A model generated the notes under the pieces. It was not told where the DNA came from, searched no databases, and was given only the letters and a program-made list of their open reading frames with translations. The position numbers and the translations under genes were made by a program. From Dyella lipolytica (lineage in GTDB: Bacteria > Pseudomonadota > Gammaproteobacteria > Xanthomonadales > Rhodanobacteraceae), in contig NZ_BSNQ01000009.1 in assembly GCF_030160075.1 (NCBI RefSeq), positions 58,295 to 122,294 on the forward strand: 64,000 nt of DNA, written 5' to 3'. Within the stretch, counting starts at the first letter, position 1, and each line of letters begins with the position of its first letter. Below are positions 30,404-43,740 of the stretch, piece by piece.

Positions 30404-31504
30404 TTATGCCTTGAACAACACCTCGCCATGGCGAGTGACGCAACTCTTGGCGACTAGTTCATCATTGAAATCGGGTTGCAGCGCGCCGTCGCGAATCAGC
30501 AACTCCACAAAATTGTAGATATTGCGCGCATACATTTCCGACGCATGCAGCGGTGCGCCGGAGGCCAGGTTCAGCGGGCCCAGGATCACTACGCCACCGT
30601 GATCGACGCGCTCGCCCGGCCGAGTCAACTCGCAATTGCCGCCGCTGTCTGCGGCTAGATCCACGATCAACGCCGCGGGCTTCATGCCTTCCACCATGGC
30701 CGTGCTAATGATTTTCGGCGCGGCACGGCCAGGTACTGCGGCGGTGGTCACTACAGCGTCGAACACTTTCAGATGCTCGGCCAGGGCGTGCTGTTGCGCC
30801 GCACGCTCCTCGGCGGTGAGTTCGCGCGCATAACCGCCGCTGCCTGCAGCGCTCACGCCGAGATCCAGAAATTTCGCACCCAGCGACTCCACCTGCTCGC
30901 GCGTTTCCGGGCGCACGTCGTAGCCTTCGATCTGCGCACCAAGACGACGTGCCGTTGCGATGGCCTGCAAACCCGCCACGCCGGCGCCGATCACCAACAC
31001 ACGCGAAGGGCGAATGGTGCCCGCGGCCGTGGTCAGCATGGGGAAAAATTTCGGTGAGCTCTCGGCAGCGATCAGCATGGCGCGATAACCCGCCACAGCG
31101 GCTTGTGAGCTCAGCACGTCCATCGCCTGGGCGCGTGTGGTACGCGGCAACATTTCCAGCGAAAAGGTAGTCAATTTGTGCTGCGCGAGAGTCGCGATGC
31201 GTTCCGCCGCGCCATGCGGACGCAGCTGGCCGACCACGATGCTTCCTTCGCGTAAGCGGCCAAGCACGGCGTCATCCGGCGGCAACACGCAGGCCAACAG
31301 ATCGGCTTGAGCCAGCACTTGCGCCGCGTCGGCGAACTCGACGTCGGCATAGCCCGCATCCGGAAAACCCGCCGCGTTGCCTGCACCGCGCTCCAGTAGC
31401 ACGCGCAAACCCTTGCCGCGCAGTTTCTTCGCCACTTCCGGCGTGATCGCCATACGCCGCTCACCAGCGGCGGTTTCGCGCAATGCGGACACGGTGATTG
31501 ACAT
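30404..31504 (-). CDS. pntAa: NAD(P) transhydrogenase subunit alpha, part 1
   Basis: A 366-residue NAD(H)-binding domain I of the proton-translocating transhydrogenase, related to alanine dehydrogenase. The RQD-loop equivalent PRTTRAQAMDVLSSQA is at about 120-135 and the Rossmann motif GAGVAG at 173-178. In most bacteria with split subunits it is directly followed by pntAb and pntB; here the next same-strand gene is pntAb, 1.7 kb on. Confidence 0.95.
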   Translation of the reverse strand: MSITVSALRETAAGERRMAITPEVAKKLRGKGLRVLLERGAGNAAGFPDAGYADVEFADAAQVLAQADLLACVLPPDDAVLGRLREGSIVVGQLRPHGAAERIATLAQHKLTTFSLEMLPRTTRAQAMDVLSSQAAVAGYRAMLIAAESSPKFFPMLTTAAGTIRPSRVLVIGAGVAGLQAIATARRLGAQIEGYDVRPETREQVESLGAKFLDLGVSAAGSGGYARELTAEERAAQQHALAEHLKVFDAVVTTAAVPGRAAPKIISTAMVEGMKPAALIVDLAADSGGNCELTRPGERVDHGGVVILGPLNLASGAPLHASEMYARNIYNFVELLIRDGALQPDFNDELVAKSCVTRHGEVLFKA

Positions 31505-31615
31505 CGGCCATCCCCAACGGAGTTGTTCTCACATCCTAGCCGATGCCTACCCCGGGTTGAACGGATCGGCCAGCCACGGTTGTAGGATAAGCGTTTCCCC
31601 CGGTGCAACATTCCC

Positions 31616-32185
31616 ATGTCCGACGCGCTTTCGCTGCTTCAACAACGCCATTCCGCACCCTCGCGCCAGCTCGGCGAACCTGCTCCGGATGCAGTTGGCT
31701 TGCGTGCGCTGCTCGAAGCGGCGATTCGCGTACCCGACCACGGCAAACTGGTGCCCTTCCGGCTGATCGAACTGCGTGGGCATGCCAAGCTGAAGTTCGG
31801 CGCACAGCTGGCCGAGCGCGCCATCCGGCGCGACCCGGACCTGCCCGAGTCCAAGCGCGAAAAAGAACGATTGCGCTACACCTTCGCACCGCTGGTGATG
31901 GTGGTGGTGGCCCGTCTCCAGGCCGATAGCGGCATTCCGGACATCGAACAAAAACTCTGCGCGGGCAACGTGGCCTACAACATCCTGCTTGGTGCGTATG
32001 CCCTCGGCTTCGGTGCGCAGTGGCTTACCGGCTGGGCGGCTTACGATCCGGAGGTTGCAGCCTTGCTGGGACTGGCGAAGAACGAATGCGTGATCGGCTT
32101 CGTGCACATCGGCACGCCGATCGCAGATATCCCCGATCGCGACCGCCCGGCTCTCGACGATCTGCTAAGCGAGTGGAAGGCCTAA
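31616..32185 (+). CDS. YdjA-like nitroreductase family protein
   Basis: A 189-residue FMN-dependent NAD(P)H reductase. The N-terminal LLQQRHSAPSRQLGEPAP, the AAIRVPDHGKLVPFRLIE block (phosphate and FMN contacts) and the GAYALGFGAQWLTGW segment match YdjA-type nitroreductases. Physiological substrates of this branch are unknown. It is followed after four bases by the exonuclease gene. Confidence 0.9.
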   Translation: MSDALSLLQQRHSAPSRQLGEPAPDAVGLRALLEAAIRVPDHGKLVPFRLIELRGHAKLKFGAQLAERAIRRDPDLPESKREKERLRYTFAPLVMVVVARLQADSGIPDIEQKLCAGNVAYNILLGAYALGFGAQWLTGWAAYDPEVAALLGLAKNECVIGFVHIGTPIADIPDRDRPALDDLLSEWKA

Positions 32186-32189
32186 TCGC

Positions 32190-33107
32190 GTGCCTGTCTC
32201 CCGCCGCCCAACCGCTCATTTGATCGATGGCAGCCTGTATGTATTTCGGGCCTGGCATTCGATGCCGGACGAGTTCCACGATGCGGACGGTCATCCGGTC
32301 AATGCGGTGCACGGCTATACACGCTTCCTGTGCGAACTGCTGGAACGCGAACGCCCCACGCATCTCGCGGTGGCGTTCGATGCATCGCTCACCACTTCGT
32401 TCCGTAACGCGATCTATCCGGCATACAAAGCCAATCGCGAATTGCCGCCGCCCGATCTGGAGCGGCAATTCGTGCAATGTCGCGCGATCACCGAAGCGCT
32501 CGGCATCTGCATGCTGATCGATCATAGTTACGAAGCCGACGATTTGATCGGTAGCACGCTGTGGGGACTGCGCGAACATGGCTTCCGCAGTGTGATCGTT
32601 TCGGCAGACAAGGATTTTGGCCAGCTGCTTGGTGAGCACGACGAGCAGTGGGACTTTGCTCGCAATCTGCGCTGGGGACCGGCCGGCGTGTTCGAACGGT
32701 TGGGCGTGCATCCCCAGCAGGTCGCGGATTATCTCGCGCTATGCGGCGACGCCGTGGACAACATCCCGGGCGTACCGGGCATCGGCGCCAAGACCGCAGC
32801 CGCATTGCTGGCACACTTCGGCAACTTGGACGAATTGCTGGAACGCGTGGATGAAGTTGCATTTCTGCGCCTGCGAGGCGCTGCCAGTTGTGCGGCGAAG
32901 CTTCGCGAGCACGGCGAATCCGCGCGACTGTATCGCCGACTTACGCGTATCGCGCTCGACGCACCTATCGAAGCCGGCACCGATGTGCTTTTACGTCGTC
33001 GCGGCATGGACAGCCTTGAACCACTGTGCGAACAGCTTCGCTTCGGTCCGCTGACACGCAACCGTTTGCGTGCGCTCAACAGCACGGAAAATGGCGCAGC
33101 GGATTGA
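32190..33107 (+). CDS. 5'-3' exonuclease (DNA polymerase I N-domain type)
   Basis: A 305-residue FEN-type flap endo/exonuclease. Metal-binding acidic residues appear in the expected order: LIDGSLYVFRA (12-22), VAFDASLTTSFRN, YEADDLIGS (112-120), VSADKDFGQLL, and the helix-hairpin-helix GDAVDNIPGVPGIGAKTAAALL (188-209). It is a stand-alone relative of the N-terminal domain of PolA and of E. coli ExoIX. The start codon is GTG. It runs in series with the nitroreductase and Nudix genes. Confidence 0.92.
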   Translation: MPVSRRPTAHLIDGSLYVFRAWHSMPDEFHDADGHPVNAVHGYTRFLCELLERERPTHLAVAFDASLTTSFRNAIYPAYKANRELPPPDLERQFVQCRAITEALGICMLIDHSYEADDLIGSTLWGLREHGFRSVIVSADKDFGQLLGEHDEQWDFARNLRWGPAGVFERLGVHPQQVADYLALCGDAVDNIPGVPGIGAKTAAALLAHFGNLDELLERVDEVAFLRLRGAASCAAKLREHGESARLYRRLTRIALDAPIEAGTDVLLRRRGMDSLEPLCEQLRFGPLTRNRLRALNSTENGAAD

Positions 33108-33156
33108 GCAAGCAGGTCAGCGCATAAGCCCCTCTTCAACCAGGCGACATATCCTG

Positions 33157-33723
33157 ATGAATCAAACGGACCGCATTCCCAACGACGCCAACGCATCGCC
33201 TGAAACACTCTACGAGGGACGCTGGCTCAGCTTGCGCCGCCGCGGTCGCTGGGAATATGCCGAGCGTAACAATCCAGGCGGAGCGGTCATCATCCTTGCC
33301 GTCACGCCGGAAGATAAGGTGTTGTTCGTGGAGCAATACCGGGTCGCCGTGCAACAGTTCACCATTGAGATGCCGGCGGGCTTGGTCGGCGACTTGGCCG
33401 GTAGTCAAAACGAAAGTGTCCTGCTCGCCGCACAACGCGAACTGGAAGAAGAGACCGGGTATCGCTGCGCCAGCGTGAGCTTCGTGCACGAAGGACCTTC
33501 GTCATCCGGCATGAGCAGCGAAATCATTGCCTTCGTGCGCGCGCACGATTTAGTCAAGGTCAGCGACGGCGGCGGCGATGAGAGCGAGAACATCGTGGTG
33601 CACGAAGTGCCTCGACAGCAGGCCGGCGCGTGGCTGCTCACCCGCGCGGCCGACGGTTATTCGATCGATCCGAAGCTATTTGCGGGACTGTGGTTTATCG
33701 AACACGCCGAAACGTTCGGCTGA
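33157..33723 (+). CDS. Nudix hydrolase, ADP-ribose pyrophosphatase-like
   Basis: A 188-residue Nudix enzyme. The Nudix helix is NESVLLAAQRELEEETGY (about 79-96), with the metal-binding REL-x-EE-x-G core intact; the leading conserved Gly of the box is not in its usual place. The preceding VEQYRVAVQQFTIEMPAG (54-71) is typical of ADP-ribose pyrophosphatases of the NudE/NudF group. Substrate is inferred. It begins 49 bases after the exonuclease gene. Confidence 0.9.
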   Translation: MNQTDRIPNDANASPETLYEGRWLSLRRRGRWEYAERNNPGGAVIILAVTPEDKVLFVEQYRVAVQQFTIEMPAGLVGDLAGSQNESVLLAAQRELEEETGYRCASVSFVHEGPSSSGMSSEIIAFVRAHDLVKVSDGGGDESENIVVHEVPRQQAGAWLLTRAADGYSIDPKLFAGLWFIEHAETFG

Positions 33724-33745
33724 ATCCGGCTCTATATCAACGCGT

Positions 33746-34795
33746 TCAACGTGCTCGTAACGCGCGCACACGCCACACTGTCAACGCGGCGCCAACGAGC
33801 GCCAAGCCGAACCATCCCGCCGCTGGCACCCTGTCGTTACCGAGCCAAAGCACCGCATCCACCGCACCGATCACCAACACCGCAATGGAGGGCGCCAGGA
33901 CCGGATCGATGGTCTTGTAGTACCAGCGCACAAGAAGCGCGGCACCTAGCGTGCCCAATAGCGCGAAGAAAATGCGACGCAGCCATAGATAGTCGGGCGG
34001 CAAAGGCAGATCGGGAAAAATATCAGACAGCGGAACATCGCCGGGCTGCACGGCGAAGCCTACGCCGTCCGCCGCATCGCTGGCCGGTATCAGCTTGTTG
34101 CCGTCGACTTTCGCCACGATGGTGACTGTCTGGACCGGCACTGCTTCCCAGCTAACGCGCAGATCCCCGGGTTGCGGGTTGGAAGGCACGGCGCTGGTGA
34201 CGAGATGATCGTCATACAGGCTGAAACTGGCCGCAAGATTGCTGGGTAGATTGCGCAGATCCGGCGAGACCGGCTGGCTTCCCGTCAACCCATGCACCAA
34301 TGCGGGAGAGAGCATGAAATCATTCAAGCGCACTAGCCCGGCGTCGAACTGAGCATCGTCGATAGGGAATTTGCCTACCGGGTTGACGTGGCCTTCGGCT
34401 CGTTCGAAATGACTGGAATCGACGGGATGATCTTCCCAATCCAGCTCGTAGGAGGCTGGGCCACCGTACCGAACCTCGTGCCACTGGAACATCTGCACGC
34501 GCCGAATCAGTACGGGCTGATCGGCTTGCTGGTTGAACTGCGGGTCCAGCGGCGCTTCCACTACTTGCAGGGGCCCGACCACACGCACCATGTAGCCTTG
34601 TTCGTCGGCATCCGGGCGACCGTTGCTGCCAAGGTCCAGTACATCGCCGCCGTGCCTTTCCATTTGAGCGCGGTAGTCGATCTGTCCTTTTTCGGTGACT
34701 GCGGCCAGACCTACGCCGATGAGAAGAATCACCGCACCCAGTGCAGGCAATAGCAGTTCACGGACTGAGATGGGTGGCTTCCCCTCGCCGCTCAT
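33746..34795 (-). CDS. TMEM43-family membrane protein
   Basis: A 349-residue protein with one N-terminal membrane helix (about 15-35), a long exposed domain (36-265) and three C-terminal helices (about 267-345). This layout and the WHEVRYGGPASYELDW and HFERAEGHVNPVG blocks match the TMEM43/LUMA family, which is found in many proteobacteria without known function. ATG 34795 follows GGAGG by four bases. It begins 20 bases after the metallohydrolase gene. Confidence 0.85.
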   Translation of the reverse strand: MSGEGKPPISVRELLLPALGAVILLIGVGLAAVTEKGQIDYRAQMERHGGDVLDLGSNGRPDADEQGYMVRVVGPLQVVEAPLDPQFNQQADQPVLIRRVQMFQWHEVRYGGPASYELDWEDHPVDSSHFERAEGHVNPVGKFPIDDAQFDAGLVRLNDFMLSPALVHGLTGSQPVSPDLRNLPSNLAASFSLYDDHLVTSAVPSNPQPGDLRVSWEAVPVQTVTIVAKVDGNKLIPASDAADGVGFAVQPGDVPLSDIFPDLPLPPDYLWLRRIFFALLGTLGAALLVRWYYKTIDPVLAPSIAVLVIGAVDAVLWLGNDRVPAAGWFGLALVGAALTVWRVRALRAR

Positions 34796-34815
34796 CGAAC
34801 CTCCAGATGGATGCT

Positions 34816-35667
34816 TCAGATTGTGGTGCCGCGCAACTCGGCTTGTTCGTCGGACGTACCATAGCGCCCGCGCTCGTCGCGTGTCACGCGGGCGACCGCG
34901 CAAGCATGGTCGTGGGTAAAGAACAGCCGCACGTTGCGCGCCAGCTTGTCCTCCAGAAAGCTGCGCTTTTCTTCGATCAACGCTTCCGGAAAGCGGTCAT
35001 AGCCCATGGTGATGGGCAGGTGCACCCAATGCCGGCCCGGAATCAGGTCGGCGCAAAAAACTACGCCGGCACATTCCGCCAGCATCAGCCCGGGCGTGTG
35101 ACCTTCCGAAAAATGGAAGCGTACCGCCTGCCCCAGGGCCTGCGAGTACTCGCCAGCCACCAGCTCCAACCGCCCGCTCTGCAGCAATAGCTGCTGGAGC
35201 TCCGGAATGAAAGAAGCACGATCGCGCGGATGCGGTTTCATCGCGCGCTGCCAGTGGAGGGCGCCGACCAGGAACTTCGCATGCGGGAACAACAACTGCG
35301 GCGTCTTGCCTTCTTCCCAGGCCGCGAGCAGCCCGCCCGCATGGTCGAAATGCAGGTGCGAAAGCACTACGACATCGATGTCCTCATGCGAAACGCCGGC
35401 GGCGGCAAGCGAGTCGAGCAGCACGTGGTGGCTTTCCACGATGCCATAGCGTTCGCGCAGCGAAGGTTCGAAGAAGGCGCCGATGCCGGTTTCGAACAGC
35501 ACATTGCGGCCGTCGAGATCCTTCACCAACAAGCAGCGACAGGCCAACGGGATGCGGTTGAGTTCGTCCGGAGCAATCCAGCGCGACCACATCGCTTTGG
35601 GCGCGTTACCGAACATCGCGCCGCCATCCAGTTTCTGCGAATTACCGTTGATCGACCACAACTGCAT
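34816..35667 (-). CDS. MBL-fold metallohydrolase
   Basis: A 283-residue metallo-beta-lactamase-fold hydrolase. The zinc motif is [14 protein letters not shown] (His-x-His-x-Asp-His at about 103-108), with further ligands in [17 protein letters not shown] and FFTHDHAC. The arrangement resembles lactonase and YflN-type enzymes; the substrate is not known. It appears to form a unit with the TMEM43 gene downstream. Confidence 0.88.
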   Translation of the reverse strand: MQLWSINGNSQKLDGGAMFGNAPKAMWSRWIAPDELNRIPLACRCLLVKDLDGRNVLFETGIGAFFEPSLRERYGIVESHHVLLDSLAAAGVSHEDIDVVVLSHLHFDHAGGLLAAWEEGKTPQLLFPHAKFLVGALHWQRAMKPHPRDRASFIPELQQLLLQSGRLELVAGEYSQALGQAVRFHFSEGHTPGLMLAECAGVVFCADLIPGRHWVHLPITMGYDRFPEALIEEKRSFLEDKLARNVRLFFTHDHACAVARVTRDERGRYGTSDEQAELRGTTI

Positions 35668-35712
35668 GAGCTAATTCCTGGGACGGCCTATATGCCTCAA
35701 ACGGACAAAGAC

Positions 35713-37706
<1,994 letters not shown>

Positions 37707-37732
37707 TTATTGTGCGAAGCAACAAGACACGG

Positions 37733-37764
37733 CATCTCCCTCCCCCGGACGGGAGAGGGAGATG
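37733..37764. repeat. Inverted repeat between lipoprotein and ferredoxin genes
   Basis: CATCTCCCTC and GAGGGAGATG form a perfect ten-base-pair stem around a twelve-base GC-rich loop. No U-tract follows on either strand. It sits just after the lipoprotein stop and resembles REP-type intergenic palindromes; a role in transcript ending or stability is possible. Confidence 0.5.
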
Positions 37765-37772
37765 AATGCGGT

Positions 37773-39407
<1,635 letters not shown>

Positions 39408-39472
39408 GGGCCCGCGCCCTCAGCGGACAGTACGGATCGGAGTGATAGCATGCCGCCTATTGTCTTTGAATC

Positions 39473-40552
39473 ATGTCCCCCATGCTCAAGTTCTGGAAGA
39501 AGAAGCCCGCCGACAACGGTGCCGGGGAAAACGAGGATGCCGCGGACCAGGCGCCAGCTAATGTCGCAGCGCCCGAAGCACCCGCGGTTCCTGATATCAC
39601 CCCGACCATCGTTGAAGAAACCGCCGAACCATCCACCCGGCGCAGCTGGCGCGAGCGCCTTTCGGGCAGCACCTTCGCGCGCGGGCTCTCCACGCTGTTC
39701 TCGCGTCATCCCAAGTTGGACGACAGTCTGCTGGATGAACTGGAAACCACGCTGATCACCGCCGACGTCGGCATCGAGGCCAGCACTTCGCTGGTAGAAA
39801 ACCTGCGCAGGCGCATGCACAAGCGCGACTTCGCCGACGCCGACGCGTTGCTGCGGGCCTTGCGGCAAGAATTGGTGACGCTGCTCAAACCCGTGCAGCA
39901 TTCGCTGGATATCAGCGGACACAAGCCCTTCGTGGTGCTTATCGTGGGCATCAACGGTGCCGGCAAGACCACGACCATCGGCAAGCTTGCCCGCAAGTGG
40001 CGCGACGAAGACAAGCAGGTGCTGCTGGCCGCCGGCGACACCTTCCGCGCCGCCGCGGTGGAGCAACTCAAGACGTGGGGCGAGCGCAACCAAGTGCCGG
40101 TGATCTCACAGGGCCAGGATGCCGACGCCGCCAGCGTGATTTTCGACGCCCTGCAAGCTGCGCATTCACGCAACGCCGACGTACTGATTGCCGACACTGC
40201 CGGCCGCCTGCACACGCAAGGGGGCCTGATGGACGAGCTCGGCAAGATTGCGCGTGTGCTCAAGAAGCTCGATACCGATGCGCCACACGAAGTGCTGATG
40301 GTCATCGACGGCACCACCGGCCAGAACGCAGTGAGCCAGGTGCGCCAGTTCCGCCAGATCGTCGGCGTCACCGGCCTGGTTGTCACCAAACTCGACGGCA
40401 CCGCCAAAGGCGGCGTGGTGTTTGCGCTGGCGCGCGAGTTCGGCTTGCCTATTCGTTTCGTCGGCCTGGGCGAAACCGCCACGGATTTGCGCGTATTCGA
40501 CGCGGAGGCCTATGTCGATGGGTTGCTTCCTGCCGATTTCACTCGCGCCTAA
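39473..40552 (+). CDS. ftsY: Signal recognition particle receptor FtsY
   Basis: A 359-residue SRP-receptor GTPase. An acidic Ala/Pro-rich N-terminal segment (1-55) is followed by the N domain (about 60-140) and G domain. G motifs are [15 protein letters not shown] (about 160-174), [22 protein letters not shown] 39473 or 39482 could be used. The next gene begins on the base after its stop. Confidence 0.97.
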   Translation: MSPMLKFWKKKPADNGAGENEDAADQAPANVAAPEAPAVPDITPTIVEETAEPSTRRSWRERLSGSTFARGLSTLFSRHPKLDDSLLDELETTLITADVGIEASTSLVENLRRRMHKRDFADADALLRALRQELVTLLKPVQHSLDISGHKPFVVLIVGINGAGKTTTIGKLARKWRDEDKQVLLAAGDTFRAAAVEQLKTWGERNQVPVISQGQDADAASVIFDALQAAHSRNADVLIADTAGRLHTQGGLMDELGKIARVLKKLDTDAPHEVLMVIDGTTGQNAVSQVRQFRQIVGVTGLVVTKLDGTAKGGVVFALAREFGLPIRFVGLGETATDLRVFDAEAYVDGLLPADFTRA

Positions 40553-41641
40553 ATGACTCTGCCGCGCCCGCTGCGATTGCTGCTGATTGTTTGCGCCAGC
40601 GTGCTAGGTGGCATCGTGCTCACCGTGCTGGTGGCGCTCTATCTGCTGCTGCAGCCGGACCGCTTTACGGCGATGCTGCAAGAGCAGGCCAACACCGCCG
40701 GATTGCAGCTCACGCTCTCCAGCCCGGCCAGCCCCACGCTCTTCCCTCGGCCAGCACTGCAGCTGGTAGGCATCACGCTGATTGCACGCGACACCGGTTC
40801 AGGCGCCGCGAACATGCCTATCCTGCTGGCCGCTAACGGCCGTCTGGTGTTGCCATGGCGCACTCTGTTCGGCGGCCCGATCGTGATCTCGCGCATGCAG
40901 ATCGATTCGCCGCGTGTCGATCTGGATGCGCTTCAAGCATGGCTGCTAAACCTGCCGCCGCAATTGACCACCGTACCGGATCAGATTCCAAGCATCGCTA
41001 CCGGCATACGCATCCGTAACGGCAGCGTGGTGGAAAACAATAGCCAGTGGTTAAGCGACGTTTCGCTCGACACCGGCAGGCTCATTCCCAAGCAGCCTTT
41101 CTGGATCAACCTGTCGGCCAAGAAAACCGACGGCACGCCCTTACAATGGCAATTGTCCAGCGTGCCCAGCATTGCACATGGTGCATTGGCCCTCGACAAC
41201 ATCACCGTGTATGCGTCAGATAGCGGCGCCACGGTATTGCACCTGACCGGCAACGCACGCTGGACCGGTGCCACCCATGCATCGATGCAATTGCAGGGCA
41301 AATTCTATGAAGCGAACGAAGGCAATTACGACGCTACCGTTCTGCTTACTGCGACCGGCCCCAATAATCCGCTACTGCTGCATCTGAAGCTGCTCGGCAA
41401 AAACAACCACGTCGATCTCGAGCTGCCTACGCTCGAATTGGCACAATGGTGGAACCAGTTGACCAACCCGCTGGGACCCAAGATATCCGCACCGCCCGGC
41501 AACGGGCAGGTCGATATGGCCACGCTTGATATCGGCAAGATTCATATCGAAGGTCTGAGCATGCAAACCGGTAATGCCGTGCCTGCCCATACCGAAAGTG
41601 TTGCGCCTCCCGCCAAATCTGACGCCCCGCATCCACAGTGA
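40553..41641 (+). CDS. AsmA-like envelope protein
   Basis: A 362-residue protein with an N-terminal signal anchor (about 8-33) followed by an AsmA-type N-terminal region (YLLLQPDRFTAMLQEQANTAGLQLTL). The rest is beta-rich and exported, with ISRMQIDSPRVDLDAL and GIRIRNGSVV repeats of the family. AsmA-like proteins are implicated in lipid traffic between membranes; this member is short. It is tightly placed between ftsY and mutY, with stop and start overlapping at both ends or adjacent. Confidence 0.8.
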   Translation: MTLPRPLRLLLIVCASVLGGIVLTVLVALYLLLQPDRFTAMLQEQANTAGLQLTLSSPASPTLFPRPALQLVGITLIARDTGSGAANMPILLAANGRLVLPWRTLFGGPIVISRMQIDSPRVDLDALQAWLLNLPPQLTTVPDQIPSIATGIRIRNGSVVENNSQWLSDVSLDTGRLIPKQPFWINLSAKKTDGTPLQWQLSSVPSIAHGALALDNITVYASDSGATVLHLTGNARWTGATHASMQLQGKFYEANEGNYDATVLLTATGPNNPLLLHLKLLGKNNHVDLELPTLELAQWWNQLTNPLGPKISAPPGNGQVDMATLDIGKIHIEGLSMQTGNAVPAHTESVAPPAKSDAPHPQ

Positions 41642-42687
41642 CGCCATTCGCCGCTGCCCTGCTCGCCTGGTTCAACCGTCACGGTCGTCACGATCTGCCG
41701 TGGCAGCATCCTCGCGATGCATACCGCGTGTGGTTGTCGGAGATCATGCTGCAACAGACGCAGGTCGCCACGGTCATCCCCTACTTTCAACGCTTCGTAG
41801 AGCGATTACCTGCGCTGCGCGATCTCGCCGCCGCCGATGAAGACACCGTGCTGGCGCTGTGGTCCGGACTTGGCTACTACCGGCGCGCACGCTTTCTACA
41901 TCGTGCCGCGCAGTTGTGCGTGGAACTGCACAACGGCGAATTGCCGCACGATTTAGACGCACTTACGGCACTACCGGGCATTGGCCGTTCCACCGCAGGC
42001 GCCATTCTCGCCCAGGCTTATGGACTGCGCTTTCCGATCCTCGACGGCAACGTGAAGCGTGTATTGACGCGCTATCACGGTATCGCTGGTCATCCGGGCG
42101 AAAGTGCCGTGGAAAAGCAGCTTTGGCAGCGCGCCGAAGCGCACACGCCCGCCGAGCGCACCGCTGATTACACGCAGGCGATCATGGATCTCGGCGCCAC
42201 GGTATGCGTGCGCACTCGTCCGCTATGCGACGCCTGCCCGATGCGCGGCGACTGCGTAGCCCATCGAGAAAATCTCACCGCACAACTCCCCACGCCGAAG
42301 CCGGCCAAAGCTATCCCCACCCGCAGCACGGTCATGCTGATTCTGCGTGACACCGATGGCCGCGTGCTCTTGCAGCGACGTGTTGCGCAGGGCGTGTGGT
42401 CCGGTCTGTGGAGCCTGCCGGAAGCCGACGACATCGACAATGCATGGCGTGAGGCGCAACAACGCGCGCGGATCGACGATGCCCAATCGCTCACACCTTT
42501 TGTGCATGTCTTCAGCCACTACCGATTGCAGATCCAGCCCCTGCTATTCGACGGCGCAGCACCCCTGCACGCAATCGCCGATAATGCCGACCTACGCTGG
42601 TGCGCCATAGCGGACCTGCCGACGCTCGGTCTGCCTGCGCCGGTAAAGTCCCTCCTACTGGCGCTGCCGGAACCCACCGAGCTGTAA
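41638..42687 (+). CDS. mutY: A/G-specific adenine glycosylase
   Basis: A 349-residue DNA repair enzyme that removes adenine mispaired with 8-oxoguanine. Features are the Glu in [10 protein letters not shown], the helix-hairpin-helix [12 protein letters not shown], catalytic Asp in [11 protein letters not shown], and the 4Fe-4S cluster cysteines [19 protein letters not shown]-terminal Nudix-like domain (about 225-345) recognises 8-oxoG. The start is GTG, overlapping the previous stop as GTGA. The mutY-yggX order is conserved. Confidence 0.97.
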   Translation: MTPFAAALLAWFNRHGRHDLPWQHPRDAYRVWLSEIMLQQTQVATVIPYFQRFVERLPALRDLAAADEDTVLALWSGLGYYRRARFLHRAAQLCVELHNGELPHDLDALTALPGIGRSTAGAILAQAYGLRFPILDGNVKRVLTRYHGIAGHPGESAVEKQLWQRAEAHTPAERTADYTQAIMDLGATVCVRTRPLCDACPMRGDCVAHRENLTAQLPTPKPAKAIPTRSTVMLILRDTDGRVLLQRRVAQGVWSGLWSLPEADDIDNAWREAQQRARIDDAQSLTPFVHVFSHYRLQIQPLLFDGAAPLHAIADNADLRWCAIADLPTLGLPAPVKSLLLALPEPTEL

Positions 42688-42713
42688 CGTCTAAAACTCA
42701 AAGAGAAATACTG

Positions 42714-42992
42714 ATGAGCCGTACGATTCATTGCGCCAAACTCGGCATCGACGCCGAAGGTCTGGACTTCGCCCCCTGGCCCGGCCCCCTTGGTCAGCGC
42801 ATCTATGCCGAAATCTCCAAGCCCGCATGGCAGCAATGGCTGGCCCACCAGACCATGCTGATCAACGAATACCGCCTTAACCCCCTGGACCCCAAATCCC
42901 GCCAGTTTCTGGGCGGCGAAATGGAGAAATTCCTGTTCGGTGGCGACGTAAAACAGCCTGAAGGCTACGTGGCCCCGGGCACCGAGTCTTGA
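42714..42992 (+). CDS. yggX: Fe(2+)-trafficking/oxidative damage protection protein YggX
   Basis: A 92-residue member of the YggX family. [19 protein letters not shown] carries the single conserved Cys7, and [26 protein letters not shown], followed by the C-terminal EKFLFGG, is diagnostic. It protects Fe-S proteins from oxidants and pairs by context with mutY, a 4Fe-4S enzyme. Confidence 0.96.
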   Translation: MSRTIHCAKLGIDAEGLDFAPWPGPLGQRIYAEISKPAWQQWLAHQTMLINEYRLNPLDPKSRQFLGGEMEKFLFGGDVKQPEGYVAPGTES

Positions 42993-43062
42993 CGCAAAGC
43001 CGACCATCCGATTTAATGTGCGGCTCCACGCAACACCGATGGCCCTCGCGGCTGTCCACCCT

Positions 43063-43138
43063 GGCCGGGTAGCTCAGTTGGTAGAGCAGGGGATTGAAAA
43101 TCCCCGTGTCGGCGGTTCGATTCCGTCCCCGGCCACCA
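43063..43138 (+). tRNA. tRNA-Phe(GAA)
   Basis: A 76-base plus-strand tRNA with acceptor stem GGCCGGG/CCCGGCC and encoded CCA. The anticodon loop TTGAAAA gives GAA. It follows yggX by 70 bases and has its own strong terminator. Confidence 0.97.
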
Positions 43139-43740
43139 TTTGTTTCAAGCGATTTGGCTCACTTTCGATGGTGAGCCATTTTTGTATGCGGCACCCGCGT
43201 GCTCCCTTTTCCCGCTCATCCGGACGAACTGATCTTCGGGCTGATATCAAGTATGTGTGCGGATGGCTATTCGCAGCATGCTGATGCGCATCGCTCACAA
43301 AACCACTCTCGCGGAATACATTGCAGATCCATTCTTGCCAGTGCAGCGCCTGATGAGAAACCCGGCACTCGCGACACGCCGGTCTAGCTCGGGATGCGGG
43401 CCGAAATAGGACGGGCCACGGTCCGTCGAGAAAAATCCGCACCATCGAAGCCAAGCATTCTGCCGCCCATCAGAAGCGAGCATGGCTATCGCGGTCCGAG
43501 CTTACCGGCAACGCTTGCTGAGGAGCACGACGAGAAACGCATACGCTTGTCACGATCCAAACAAGCCTTTTGGGAAAATACATACCCGTCCAGATTTCAC
43601 GCGCCCGTCACGGCGCCAGCGTGGCGCTGAACCGAATTGCGGTCGGCGCTAGCGCGCCTACGCTTTCTTCTGGCGCCCGGTGATAGATTTCGACGTACAA
43701 GCGGGCGCCGCTGCCTGCCATTCACCCAAGAGGTATATCT
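43139..43740. other. Gene-poor tract after tRNA-Phe
   Basis: About 600 bases with only the tRNA terminator. Short open frames occur on both strands but none has a ribosome binding site, family resemblance or normal codon usage. No copy of the tRNA 3' end and no integrase was found, so an integrated element is not supported. Confidence 0.5.
43156..43183 (+). terminator. Rho-independent terminator of tRNA-Phe
   Basis: GGCTCAC pairs with GTGAGCC around an eight-base loop and is followed by ATTTTTG, 18 bases past the tRNA. Confidence 0.85.

Noticed and set aside
43139..43740. Integrated element at tRNA-Phe
   Set aside because: No integrase, no transposase and no repeated tRNA 3' end were found.
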